Under the pieces are notes generated by a model, which ran no database searches, was not told where the DNA came from, and was given only the letters and a program-made list of their open reading frames with translations. Below are positions 25,135 to 33,036 of a DNA stretch of 64,000 nt, piece after piece (the stretch's first letter is position 1; each line of letters starts with the position of its first letter). Source of the stretch: Roseovarius gaetbuli (GTDB taxonomy: Bacteria; Pseudomonadota; Alphaproteobacteria; Rhodobacterales; Rhodobacteraceae); assembly GCF_900172365.1 (NCBI RefSeq), contig NZ_FWFJ01000007.1, positions 1 to 64,000 on the forward strand, given 5' to 3'. A program made the position numbers and the translations under genes.

Positions 25135-25772
25135 GCCGGGGCGATTTCTGGTCGCGCCGAAAGGCGCAGGTCGAGGCAGAAGCCGAGGCCGAGGCCCGCG
25201 CAAGCGAGGCGCAGGCCCTTGCCGCACGTGACGCCGAGCAGGCGGACAAGACCGACGCCGAGCTTCTGGAAGAGCTGGACCTGCCCGATCCCGACACGAT
25301 GGGGCCGGGCGATGATTTCCGCGCTTTCATGACCAAGGCCGTGCCGGACCGGCTGCGCCGTCGGGCGCTGCGTCGGCTCTGGACGTCGAACCCGGCGCTG
25401 GCAAACCTTGACGGGCTGCTGGATTACGGCGAAGATTTTACCGACAAGGCCAAGGTGCTTAAGCACATGCAGACCGCCTATCAGGTGGGCAAGGGCATGA
25501 CCGCCCATGTCGAGGAAATGGCCCGCCAGGCCGAGCTTGAGGCGAACCCGCCCGAGGAAGACGAGCTGCTGGAAGGCGAGTTGCCGCAGGAGGATGAGCC
25601 AGAGGCGGTTGTCGCCATGGCCGAGGGTGAGCCGGAAGAGAGTGCGGCCACAAGCGAGGCGCAAGAGGCAAGCGCGCCGCCCGTCGAGGTGGCCACGCAA
25701 GAGGCCGACGAGGCCCCGCCGCGCCGCCGAATGAGTTTCGTATTTCAAGATCAGACCGGAGCATCGGTATGA
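25131..25772 (+). CDS. DUF3306 domain protein
   Basis: 213 aa, beginning at a TTG that overlaps the previous TGA. SRGDFWSRRKAQVEAE starts the domain, and DDFRAFMTKAVPDRLRRRALRRLWTSNPALANLDGLLDYGEDFTD is its best conserved part. The last 80 residues are acidic low-complexity (PEEDELLEGELPQEDEPE). The role is unknown but the gene is constantly paired with DUF3305, TorD-like and fdh genes. It overlaps the following ATG by 4 bases. Confidence 0.78.
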   Translation: MSRGDFWSRRKAQVEAEAEAEARASEAQALAARDAEQADKTDAELLEELDLPDPDTMGPGDDFRAFMTKAVPDRLRRRALRRLWTSNPALANLDGLLDYGEDFTDKAKVLKHMQTAYQVGKGMTAHVEEMARQAELEANPPEEDELLEGELPQEDEPEAVVAMAEGEPEESAATSEAQEASAPPVEVATQEADEAPPRRRMSFVFQDQTGASV

Positions 25773-26398
25773 CCAACCAAGAGGCCCTGATGGAAAACCA
25801 AAGTCCCGCGCATGAGATCACCGAAGAGGATCGCCTGCGCGCCGATCTTTACGACTACCTTGGCGTGATCCTGTCGCGCCCGCCCGAACAGGTCATGCTG
25901 GATCAGACCGCGACGCTCACCGGCGGCGACACCGAGCTTGGCACGGCGATCGGCGCCCTTGCGCGCATCGCGGGCCACAGCAAGGCGCGCGCGGTTGAAA
26001 GCGAGTTCAACGCGTTGTTCATCGGTCTTGGCCGGGGTGAATTGCTGCCCTACGCAAGCTACTACCTGACCGGCTTTCTCAACGAAAAGCCGTTGGCCGG
26101 GCTGCGCCGGGACATGGCCGCGCGCAGCATGACGCGCGCCCAGAACGTTTACGAGCCGGAAGACAACATCGCCTCCTTGATGGAGATGATGGCCGGGATG
26201 ATCACCGGGCGCTATGGCAAACCCGCCAGCCTTGCGGATCAGAAACAGTTCTTCGGCAAACATATCGGCCCCTGGGCCGGTCACTTTTTCACAGATTTGG
26301 AAGCAGCGACCAATTCGGTTTTATATGCTTCGGTCGGCGCTGTCGGTCGGGTCTACATGGATATCGAGGCGCAGGGCTTCCGGATGAGCGCGGGCTAG
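25769..26398 (+). CDS. TorD/DmsD-family molybdoenzyme maturation chaperone
   Basis: 209 aa, all-helical. RLRADLYDYLGVILSRPP and EFNALFIGLGRGELLPYASYYLTGFLNEKPLAGLR are TorD-family features; a late FFGKHIGPWAGHFFTDLEAA completes them. Such chaperones bind the Tat signal of the catalytic subunit and help cofactor insertion before export, here most likely that of FdhA. It starts by a 4-base ATGA overlap with DUF3306 and is followed by the Tat mini-protein 51 bases on. Confidence 0.88.
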   Translation: MTNQEALMENQSPAHEITEEDRLRADLYDYLGVILSRPPEQVMLDQTATLTGGDTELGTAIGALARIAGHSKARAVESEFNALFIGLGRGELLPYASYYLTGFLNEKPLAGLRRDMAARSMTRAQNVYEPEDNIASLMEMMAGMITGRYGKPASLADQKQFFGKHIGPWAGHFFTDLEAATNSVLYASVGAVGRVYMDIEAQGFRMSAG

Positions 26399-26449
26399 CC
26401 CGCATAACCGGCGGGGCAACCCGTCATCACCCAAGGGAGGAACACCCTT

Positions 26450-26641
26450 ATGAGCAAGAAGACCGAGGGCGACACCAGCCGCCGCGATTTTCTGAAACTG
26501 GCCGGCACTGCTGCGCCTGCTGCTGCGGCTCTGGCCGTTGCGGGCGGGACCGCTGCCGAGGCGGCCCAGCCTGACCTGTCATCCGACAGAATGCAGGACA
26601 CTGCGCATACTCGCGCCTATCTCGACAGCGCCCGGTTCTAA
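26450..26641 (+). CDS. Tat-signal mini-protein of the formate dehydrogenase operon
   Basis: 63 aa. SRRDFLKLAG is a twin-arginine motif, followed by an Ala-rich h-region and AEAAQP as a likely cleavage zone, leaving a mature part of only about 25 residues. AGGGAGGAA precedes the ATG. Similar short Tat proteins occur just before fdhA in related operons; their role is unknown, perhaps as a small extra subunit or in Tat targeting. It is too short to be a truncated fdhA. Confidence 0.8.
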   Translation: MSKKTEGDTSRRDFLKLAGTAAPAAAALAVAGGTAAEAAQPDLSSDRMQDTAHTRAYLDSARF

Positions 26642-26715
26642 ACCGCCGGACGAGGTCAAACTCCGCTGACGACTGGTTGCGATAGGCCCGACTGTCAGAG
26701 GAAACATTAGTACCC

Positions 26716-26737
26716 GGCAGTGTCCAACAGGACTGCC
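26716..26737 (+). promoter_or_regulatory. Hairpin in the leader just before fdhA
   Basis: GGCAGT-GTCC-AACA-GGAC-TGCC folds with a small bulge, ending just before the Shine-Dalgarno AAGGGAGGAG. It may stabilise the fdhA part of a processed operon message. Confidence 0.35.
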
Positions 26738-26753
26738 AAGGGAGGAGAGAAAC

Positions 26754-29648
26754 ATGCTTAGGAAAAAGACCAACGGGGTTGCGAGACGCCCCCAGCGGAC
26801 CAGTATCCTGTCTGAGGTCGCCGAAAAGTCGGTCGACCGCCGCGCGTTCCTGCGCGGATCCGGTCTGGCCATTGGTGGCCTGGCCGCAATCGGCGCCATG
26901 GGTGGTACAGTGACGCGTGCAAACGCGCAAAGTGCAGCCAATGAAGCCGTCGAGACGATCAAATCCGTCTGCACCCACTGCTCGGTCGGCTGTACAGTCG
27001 TCGCCGAAGTCCAGAACGGTGTATGGGTCGGGCAAGAGCCCGGCTGGGACAGCCCGTTCAACCTTGGCGCCCATTGCGCCAAAGGGGCCGCGGTGCGTGA
27101 ACACGCCCATGGCGAACGCCGCCTCAAGTACCCAATGAAGAAAGAGGGCGGTGAATGGAAGCGCATCAGCTGGGAACAGGCGATCGACGAGATCGGCGAC
27201 GGCATGATGAAGATTCGCGAAGAAAGCGGACCTGACAGCGTCTATTGGCTCGGCTCTGCCAAGCACAACAACGAACAGGCCTATCTGTTCCGCAAGTTTG
27301 CTGCCTATTGGGGCACCAACAACGTGGATCACCAGGCCCGGATTTGTCACTCGACCACAGTTGCCGGTGTTGCAAACACCTGGGGCTATGGCGCGATGAC
27401 CAACTCCTACAACGACATGCACAATTCCAAGGCGATCTTCATCATCGGTGGCAACCCCGCCGAGGCGCATCCCGTCTCGCTGTTGCACATCCTGAAGGCC
27501 AAGGAACAGAACAACGCCCCCCTCATCGTCTGCGACCCGCGCTTTACCCGCACGGCGGCCCATGCCGATGAATATGTGCGTTTCCGTCCCGGTTCGGACG
27601 TGGCGCTTGTCTGGGGTATTCTCTGGCACATCTTTGAGAATAGCTGGGAAGACAAGGAATTCATCCGCACCCGCGTTTGGGGCATGGATGAAATCAAGGC
27701 CGAAGTTGCCAAATGGACCCCCGAAGAGGTCGAGCGTGTCACCGGCGCGCCCGGTCAGCAGTTGCGTCGCGTTGCGCGCACCCTGGCCAACAACCGCCCC
27801 GGCACCGTCGTGTGGTGCATGGGTGGCACACAGCACACCAACGGCAACAACAACACCCGCGCCTATTGCATCCTGCAGCTGGCCCTTGGCAACATGGGCA
27901 CATCGGGCGGTGGCACCAACATCTTCCGTGGTCACGACAACGTGCAGGGCGCAACCGACCTTGGCGTTCTGAGCCACACCCTGCCGGGCTATTACGGTCT
28001 GTCGGGCGGTGCCTGGGCCCATTGGGGCCGCGTCTGGGGTGAAGATGCCGACTGGCTTGCCGGTCAATTCGACAGCATCAAGGACAAGGACGGCAAGGAC
28101 ACCTCCTTGCAGAACCTCAAGGGTATCCCTGTCAGCCGCTGGATCGACGGTGTTCTGGAAGACACGGAAAACATGGATCAGCCCAACAAGGTGCGTGCCA
28201 TGGTTCTGTGGGGCCACGCGCCCAACTCTCAGACCCGCGGCAAGGAAATGAAAACGGCTATGGAAAAGCTGGACATGCTGGTCGTCGTTGACCCGTATCC
28301 CACCGTTTCCGCCGTCATGCATGACCGCACCGATGGCGTTTACCTCCTGCCGGCCTGTACGCAGTTCGAGACCCGCGGGTCCGTGACCGCGTCCAACCGC
28401 TCGCTTCAGTGGCGTGACCGCGTTGTCACACCGCTGTTTGAAAGCAAGCCGGACGAGGTCATCATGGCCAAGTTCGCCAACAAGTTTGGCTGGGCCGACC
28501 GCCTGTTCCGCAATATCGAGATGGACGACGCGGAAACGCCGAACGTCGAAAGCATCACCCGCGAATTCAACAGCGGCATGTGGACAGTCGGCTATACCGG
28601 TCAATCGCCTGAGCGCATCAAGAAGCACATGGCGAACCAGCACACCTTTGATCGCACCACCTTGCAGGCCCGTGGCGGCCCCGCAGATGGCGATTACTAC
28701 GGTATGCCTTGGCCATGCTGGGGCACCCCCGAGATGAACCATCCCGGTACGCCCAACCTCTATGACATGTCCAAACCTGTCAGTGAGGGTGGCCTGACCT
28801 TCCGCGCGCGTTTCGGCGTTGAGCGGGATGGCGACAATCTTCTGGCCGAGGGCGTCTATTCTGCGGGGTCGGAAATTCAGGACGGTTACCCTGAATTCAC
28901 TATGCAGATGCTGATGGATCTTGGTTGGGACGGTGACCTTACCGCCGAGGAGCGCGCGTCGATTGATGCGGTTGCCGGAGCAGGCACCAACTGGAAAACC
29001 GACCTTTCGGGCGGCATCCAGCGGGTGGCGATTGCCCATGAATGTGCGCCCTTCGGCAATGCCAAGGCGCGGGCCGTCGTCTGGACCTTCCCCGATCCGG
29101 TGCCCCTGCACCGCGAGCCGCTCTATACAAACCGGCGCGATCTGGTCGTGGATTATCCGACATACGAGGACCGGCACGATTACCGTCTGCCGACCATGTA
29201 TGCCTCGATCCAGAAGAACGACTTCTCGAAAGAGTATCCGATCATCCTCACATCCGGCCGTCTGGTCGAATATGAAGGTGGCGGTGACGAGACCCGTTCG
29301 AACCCCTGGCTGGCCGAGCTTCAGCAGGACATGTTCGTCGAAATCAACCCGCGCGATGCCAATAACCTTGGTGTGCGGGACGGCGCGCAGGTCTGGGTCG
29401 AAGGTGCCGAAGGCGCCAAGGTCAAGGTCATGGCGATGGTCACCGAACGGGTGGGTGAAGGCGTTGTCTTCATGCCCTTCCACTTTGGCGGTCATTTTGA
29501 GGGCAAGGATCTTCGGGCGAATTATCCCAAAGGGGCAGACCCCTATGTCTTGGGTGAAGCGTCCAACACGGCCCAGACCTATGGCTATGACTCAGTCACA
29601 CAAATGCAAGAGACCAAGGCGACTCTTTGCAAAATCAGTGCAGCATAA
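26754..29648 (+). CDS. fdhA: Formate dehydrogenase catalytic (alpha) subunit, Cys-type
   Basis: 964 aa, periplasmic after Tat export (DRRAFLRG, RR at 29-30). A 4Fe-4S cluster is bound by C73, C76, C80 and C108. The bis-MGD domains follow, with the metal ligand at C198 in ARICHSTTVAG and the adjacent H199. Unlike E. coli FdnG/FdoG, there is no in-frame TGA, so the enzyme uses Cys and not selenocysteine. It oxidises formate to CO2 and passes electrons via FdhB to the cytochrome b subunit. AAGGGAGGAGAG precedes the start. The subunit set (alpha, 197-aa beta, cytochrome b gamma) matches the FDH3 type. Confidence 0.95.
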   Translation: MLRKKTNGVARRPQRTSILSEVAEKSVDRRAFLRGSGLAIGGLAAIGAMGGTVTRANAQSAANEAVETIKSVCTHCSVGCTVVAEVQNGVWVGQEPGWDSPFNLGAHCAKGAAVREHAHGERRLKYPMKKEGGEWKRISWEQAIDEIGDGMMKIREESGPDSVYWLGSAKHNNEQAYLFRKFAAYWGTNNVDHQARICHSTTVAGVANTWGYGAMTNSYNDMHNSKAIFIIGGNPAEAHPVSLLHILKAKEQNNAPLIVCDPRFTRTAAHADEYVRFRPGSDVALVWGILWHIFENSWEDKEFIRTRVWGMDEIKAEVAKWTPEEVERVTGAPGQQLRRVARTLANNRPGTVVWCMGGTQHTNGNNNTRAYCILQLALGNMGTSGGGTNIFRGHDNVQGATDLGVLSHTLPGYYGLSGGAWAHWGRVWGEDADWLAGQFDSIKDKDGKDTSLQNLKGIPVSRWIDGVLEDTENMDQPNKVRAMVLWGHAPNSQTRGKEMKTAMEKLDMLVVVDPYPTVSAVMHDRTDGVYLLPACTQFETRGSVTASNRSLQWRDRVVTPLFESKPDEVIMAKFANKFGWADRLFRNIEMDDAETPNVESITREFNSGMWTVGYTGQSPERIKKHMANQHTFDRTTLQARGGPADGDYYGMPWPCWGTPEMNHPGTPNLYDMSKPVSEGGLTFRARFGVERDGDNLLAEGVYSAGSEIQDGYPEFTMQMLMDLGWDGDLTAEERASIDAVAGAGTNWKTDLSGGIQRVAIAHECAPFGNAKARAVVWTFPDPVPLHREPLYTNRRDLVVDYPTYEDRHDYRLPTMYASIQKNDFSKEYPIILTSGRLVEYEGGGDETRSNPWLAELQQDMFVEINPRDANNLGVRDGAQVWVEGAEGAKVKVMAMVTERVGEGVVFMPFHFGGHFEGKDLRANYPKGADPYVLGEASNTAQTYGYDSVTQMQETKATLCKISAA

Positions 29649-29660
29649 GGAGATACTGAC

Positions 29661-30254
29661 ATGGCAAGAGCAAAGTTTCTTTGCGACGCCGAACGCTGCA
29701 TCGAGTGCAATGCATGCGTAACGGCCTGTAAGAACGAGCACGAGGTGCCGTGGGGGATCAACCGCCGCAAGGTGGTCACGATCAACGACGGTAGCCCGGG
29801 TGAGCGTTCGATTTCGGTGGCCTGTATGCATTGTTCAGATGCGCCGTGTATGGCGGTTTGTCCGGTGGATTGCTTCTACCAGAACGAAGAAGGCATCGTT
29901 CTGCACTCCAAGGACCTGTGCATCGGGTGTGGCTATTGCTTCTACGCGTGCCCGTTTGGCGCGCCGCAATATCCGCAGGCTGGCAACTTTGGCAGCCGCG
30001 GCAAGATGGACAAATGTACCTTCTGCGCCGGCGGCCCCGAGGAAAACCACTCGGCAGCCGAGTTCCAGAAGTACGGGCGCAACCGGATTGCAGAAGGCAA
30101 ATTGCCGATCTGTGCCGAAATGTGCTCGACCAAGGCGCTGCTGGCGGGCGATGGCGACGTTGTGTCGGCCATCTACCGCGAGCGTGTCGTGGCGCGCGGC
30201 TTCGGCTCGGGTGCCTGGGGCTGGGGTACGGCCTACGAACAGAAAGGCGGCTGA
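29661..30254 (+). CDS. fdhB: Formate dehydrogenase iron-sulfur (beta) subunit
   Basis: 197 aa with four 4Fe-4S binding groups: CIECNACVTAC, CMHCSDAPCMAVCP, CIGCGYCFYACP, and CTFC with later CAEMC. It carries electrons from the FdhA cluster to the membrane cytochrome b. There is no C-terminal membrane helix, unlike FdnH, so it is the short FDH3 type. Twelve bases separate it from fdhA, with AAGGAG before the ATG. Confidence 0.94.
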   Translation: MARAKFLCDAERCIECNACVTACKNEHEVPWGINRRKVVTINDGSPGERSISVACMHCSDAPCMAVCPVDCFYQNEEGIVLHSKDLCIGCGYCFYACPFGAPQYPQAGNFGSRGKMDKCTFCAGGPEENHSAAEFQKYGRNRIAEGKLPICAEMCSTKALLAGDGDVVSAIYRERVVARGFGSGAWGWGTAYEQKGG

Positions 30255-30265
30255 CCTCTGGTCAG

Positions 30266-30289
30266 GGGCGCACCCGAAACGGTGCGCCC
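30266..30289 (+). terminator. Hairpin between fdhB and fdhC
   Basis: GGGCGCACC/GGTGCGCCC, 9 bp, loop CGAAAC, no T-run after it. As the operon continues, this is more likely an mRNA processing or stability element that sets subunit ratios than a full terminator. Confidence 0.5.
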
Positions 30290-30370
30290 AACCGCAGTTC
30301 GGATCGGGTGGGCGGCGGTTGCGTCGCCCCCCTTACCAATGTTTGAAATTCCCAGACAGGATGACCCGCG

Positions 30371-31579
30371 ATGACCCGCATTCTCATGACACTTCTGGTG
30401 TCTCTTTTCCTGACGGTTCCGCTGGCCGCGCAAGAGGCGGCCGAGGCGCCGCAGCCGGACCGTTCGGCAACCGGTGGGGCGCAGACACTGGACGATATCC
30501 TTGCCCGGCAACGCGGCGAGAAGATTGACGATTCATTCCGCTCCGGCGCGACGGGCGACCCCAATAGCGCCGCCGGGGCCGCAAACCAGCTTGGCACTTT
30601 GGGCGGGGCCTCGGATTCCGAAGTCTGGCGCGCGCTGCGTTATGGCAAAGGCGACGTCACGGTTTCGACCGGCGGGCCGGTGGCGGGGGTCCTCATTCAG
30701 GACGGCGGCATGAAATGGCTGCAATTCCGCCAAGGGCCGCTGGCGACCTATGGCGCCTACCTTTTGGGTGGCACAATCGTGTTGCTGGCGCTGTTCTTTC
30801 TGCTGCGCGGACGCATTCGCATCGACGGCGAAAAGACCGGCCGCACCGTCACCCGCTTTCAGGCGGTCGAGCGCTTTGGTCACTGGCTTATGGCCGGCTC
30901 TTTCGTGGTGCTTGGCATTACCGGGCTGATCACGCTGTTTGGCCGCAAGGTGCTCATTCCCGCGTTCGGCCACGAGATGTTCTCGACCATGGCGATCGCG
31001 TCGAAATGGGTGCACAACAATATCTCATGGGCCTTCATGATCGGCCTTGTGATGGTGTTCTTCATGTGGGTGATGCACAATATCCCCAACAAGACCGACC
31101 TGAAATGGCTGGCCGTTGGTGGTGGTATCTTCAAGAAAGGCGTTCACCCGCCCGCCAAAAAGTTCAATGCCGGTCAAAAGATGATCTTCTGGTCGGTGAT
31201 CCTGTTTGGTGCCTCGATCTCGGTGACTGGCCTGTCGCTGTTGTTCCCGTTCGAATTGCCGATGTTCGCCAAGACCTTCGCGATCCTCAATCAGACTGGC
31301 CTGCCGCAGGCGATTGGCTTTGGCGATCTGCCGGTCATCCTTGCGCCGCATGAGGAAATGCAGCTTGCGACGCTCTGGCATTCGATCATGGCCTTTGTTC
31401 TGATGGCGATCATCCTGGCGCATATCTACATCGGTTCGATCGGGATGGAAGGCGCCTATGACGCAATGGGGTCGGGCGAAGTCGAAGAGCAATGGGCGCG
31501 CGAGCACCACAGCCTTTGGCTTGAGGAAATTCGCAAGGCCGAGGGTCAGACCGAAGGCAAAGCGACCCCTGCAGAGTAG
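30371..31579 (+). CDS. fdhC: Formate dehydrogenase cytochrome b (gamma) subunit
   Basis: 402 aa. A signal peptide (VSLFLTVPLAAQ) and a periplasmic region of about 110 residues come before the membrane domain. The membrane domain has an extra helix near 140 and then the four-helix cytochrome b fold: ERFGHWLMAGSFVVLGITG, VHNNISWAFMIGLVMVFFMWVMHN and LATLWHSIMAFVLMAIILAHIY provide candidate heme His ligands. It passes electrons from FdhB to quinone. The long exported N-terminal extension is typical of this FDH3 gamma type. Confidence 0.93.
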   Translation: MTRILMTLLVSLFLTVPLAAQEAAEAPQPDRSATGGAQTLDDILARQRGEKIDDSFRSGATGDPNSAAGAANQLGTLGGASDSEVWRALRYGKGDVTVSTGGPVAGVLIQDGGMKWLQFRQGPLATYGAYLLGGTIVLLALFFLLRGRIRIDGEKTGRTVTRFQAVERFGHWLMAGSFVVLGITGLITLFGRKVLIPAFGHEMFSTMAIASKWVHNNISWAFMIGLVMVFFMWVMHNIPNKTDLKWLAVGGGIFKKGVHPPAKKFNAGQKMIFWSVILFGASISVTGLSLLFPFELPMFAKTFAILNQTGLPQAIGFGDLPVILAPHEEMQLATLWHSIMAFVLMAIILAHIYIGSIGMEGAYDAMGSGEVEEQWAREHHSLWLEEIRKAEGQTEGKATPAE

Positions 31580-31581
31580 CC

Positions 31582-32895
31582 ATGGGCCGACTTTTGACAG
31601 GCCTGTTGTCTCTTGGACTGGCGGCGATGACCTCGCCGCTGGCCGCGCAGGATTTTACCACGCTAAAGGGGCATGGCGGACCGATCATGGGCATTGCCGT
31701 GCAGCAACAGACCGGACAGGTGGCCTCGGCCAGTTTCGACAATTCGGTCGGGCTCTGGCAGGGGCGGATGCCGCGCTGGCTTGAGGGGCACCGCGCGGCG
31801 GTGATCAGCGTTGAATTCCTCGATCAGAGCCTGCTGGCATCGGGGGGCGATGATTTTGCGCTGATCCTCTGGGACGCGCAAAACGGCAGCCACACCCGCC
31901 TTGAGGGGCACAAGGGCAAGATCGCGGCGCTTGATGTCTCGCCGGATGGGCAATGGATCGCCTCGGCAAGCTGGGACGGCTCTATCGGGATTTGGCCGCT
32001 TGCGGGGGGCGCGCCACGGTTCCTGAGTGGCCATGACGCCGCCGTGACCGATGTTGCGTTTGGGCGTGATGGCGCGCTGCTTTATTCGTCGTCCTCCGAT
32101 GGCACGGTGCGCGAATGGCACTGGCAAGAGCCGGACATGCGCCCTCGCGTCGTGATCAATCAGGGGTTTGGCGTGAACCGGATCATGCTTGGCCCCATTG
32201 ATGCCTGGCTGGCCTATGGCGCGGTTGACGGCGCGACGCGGGTGATCCGGCCTGAGACCGGCGAGACGGTGGCGGATTTCACCCTTGATCGCCGCCCGAT
32301 CCTGTCGCTGGCCTTTCATGCGGGCAGCGGGCAATTGGCGGCAGGCGACGGGCATGGCTATATCATGGTGATCGACACCCATGACTGGCGCATCGCGCGC
32401 GATTTTCGCGCCATGCAGCGCGGCCCGGTCTGGGCGCTTGAATTTTCGCCTGATGGCGAGACGATCTATGCCGGCGGGCTGAACGAGGTGGTCTATGGCT
32501 GGCCTGTGGCCTTGCTGAGCGAATATGACCCGGCGGGCGCGAGCGAGCACAGCTTTTTGCGCGCGCCCCGCGAGATGAGCAACGGCGAGCGGCAATTCAT
32601 GCGCAAATGCTCGATCTGTCACGCGCTCACACCGCCGCCATCGCGCAAGGCGGGGCCGACATTATACGGGGTGTTCGGGCGCGCCGCCGGCAGCGTGCCG
32701 GGCTATGCCTATTCCGAAACCCTGACCGGATCTGATGTTATCTGGTCGGACGAAACGATCGACGCTTTGTTTGATCTTGGGCCGGACCACTATATTCCCG
32801 GCTCCAAGATGCCCATGCAACGGATCACGGCCGCGCAGGATCGAACCGATATGATAGACTATCTGCGTGATGCCACGGCCAAACAGGAGAACTAA
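31582..32895 (+). CDS. WD40 beta-propeller fused to a c-type cytochrome domain
   Basis: 437 aa. Signal peptide of about 22 residues (LGLAAMTSPLAAQ). About seven WD40-like blades follow (for example LKGHGGPIMGIAV, LEGHKGKIAALDVSPDGQWIASASWDGSIGIW, LSGHDAAVTDVAF, GPVWALEFSPDGETIYAGG). A C-terminal cytochrome of about 100 residues has CSICH, GPTLYGVFGR and a later M in PGSKMPMQ as the likely axial ligand. It begins two bases past the fdhC stop, so it belongs to the formate dehydrogenase operon. A periplasmic electron-transfer partner is the natural inference. Confidence 0.88.
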   Translation: MGRLLTGLLSLGLAAMTSPLAAQDFTTLKGHGGPIMGIAVQQQTGQVASASFDNSVGLWQGRMPRWLEGHRAAVISVEFLDQSLLASGGDDFALILWDAQNGSHTRLEGHKGKIAALDVSPDGQWIASASWDGSIGIWPLAGGAPRFLSGHDAAVTDVAFGRDGALLYSSSSDGTVREWHWQEPDMRPRVVINQGFGVNRIMLGPIDAWLAYGAVDGATRVIRPETGETVADFTLDRRPILSLAFHAGSGQLAAGDGHGYIMVIDTHDWRIARDFRAMQRGPVWALEFSPDGETIYAGGLNEVVYGWPVALLSEYDPAGASEHSFLRAPREMSNGERQFMRKCSICHALTPPPSRKAGPTLYGVFGRAAGSVPGYAYSETLTGSDVIWSDETIDALFDLGPDHYIPGSKMPMQRITAAQDRTDMIDYLRDATAKQEN

Positions 32896-32898
32896 GAG

Positions 32899-33036
32899 AT
32901 GAAAGCTATGATCACGGCCTTTGTGGCCAGCGCCATTATTGCCGCCGCCGCGCCCTATGCTATTGAAATAGCAGGGTTTACGACCGAAGGTCAACGTTCG
33001 GGCGATGCGGTTCGCCTTGGTGACGCCGCGCAATGA
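32899..33036 (+). CDS. Secreted 45-residue peptide coupled to the NtrC-like regulator
   Basis: ATG 32899 opens a 45-codon frame: MKAMITAFVASAIIAAAAP..., a short hydrophobic signal-like segment (residues 4-21), then IEIAGFTTEGQRSG and a polar tail ending DAAQ. It starts 3 bases after the WD40-cytochrome stop, and its TGA overlaps the ATG of the regulator by 4 bases (ATGA). Codon use is G+C-rich at third positions in most codons, consistent with a real gene. I recognise no family. It could be a small exported or membrane-inserted peptide of the redox locus, or mainly serve to couple translation. Confidence 0.6.
   Translation: MKAMITAFVASAIIAAAAPYAIEIAGFTTEGQRSGDAVRLGDAAQ

Noticed and set aside
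27343..27351. Selenocysteine in formate dehydrogenase
   Set aside because: The metal-ligand codon reads TGT (Cys) and no in-frame TGA or SECIS-like need exists.
26448..29495. Minus-strand open frame of 1015 codons opposite fdhA
   Set aside because: Antisense shadow of the formate dehydrogenase gene; no family resemblance and it would overlap the whole catalytic subunit.
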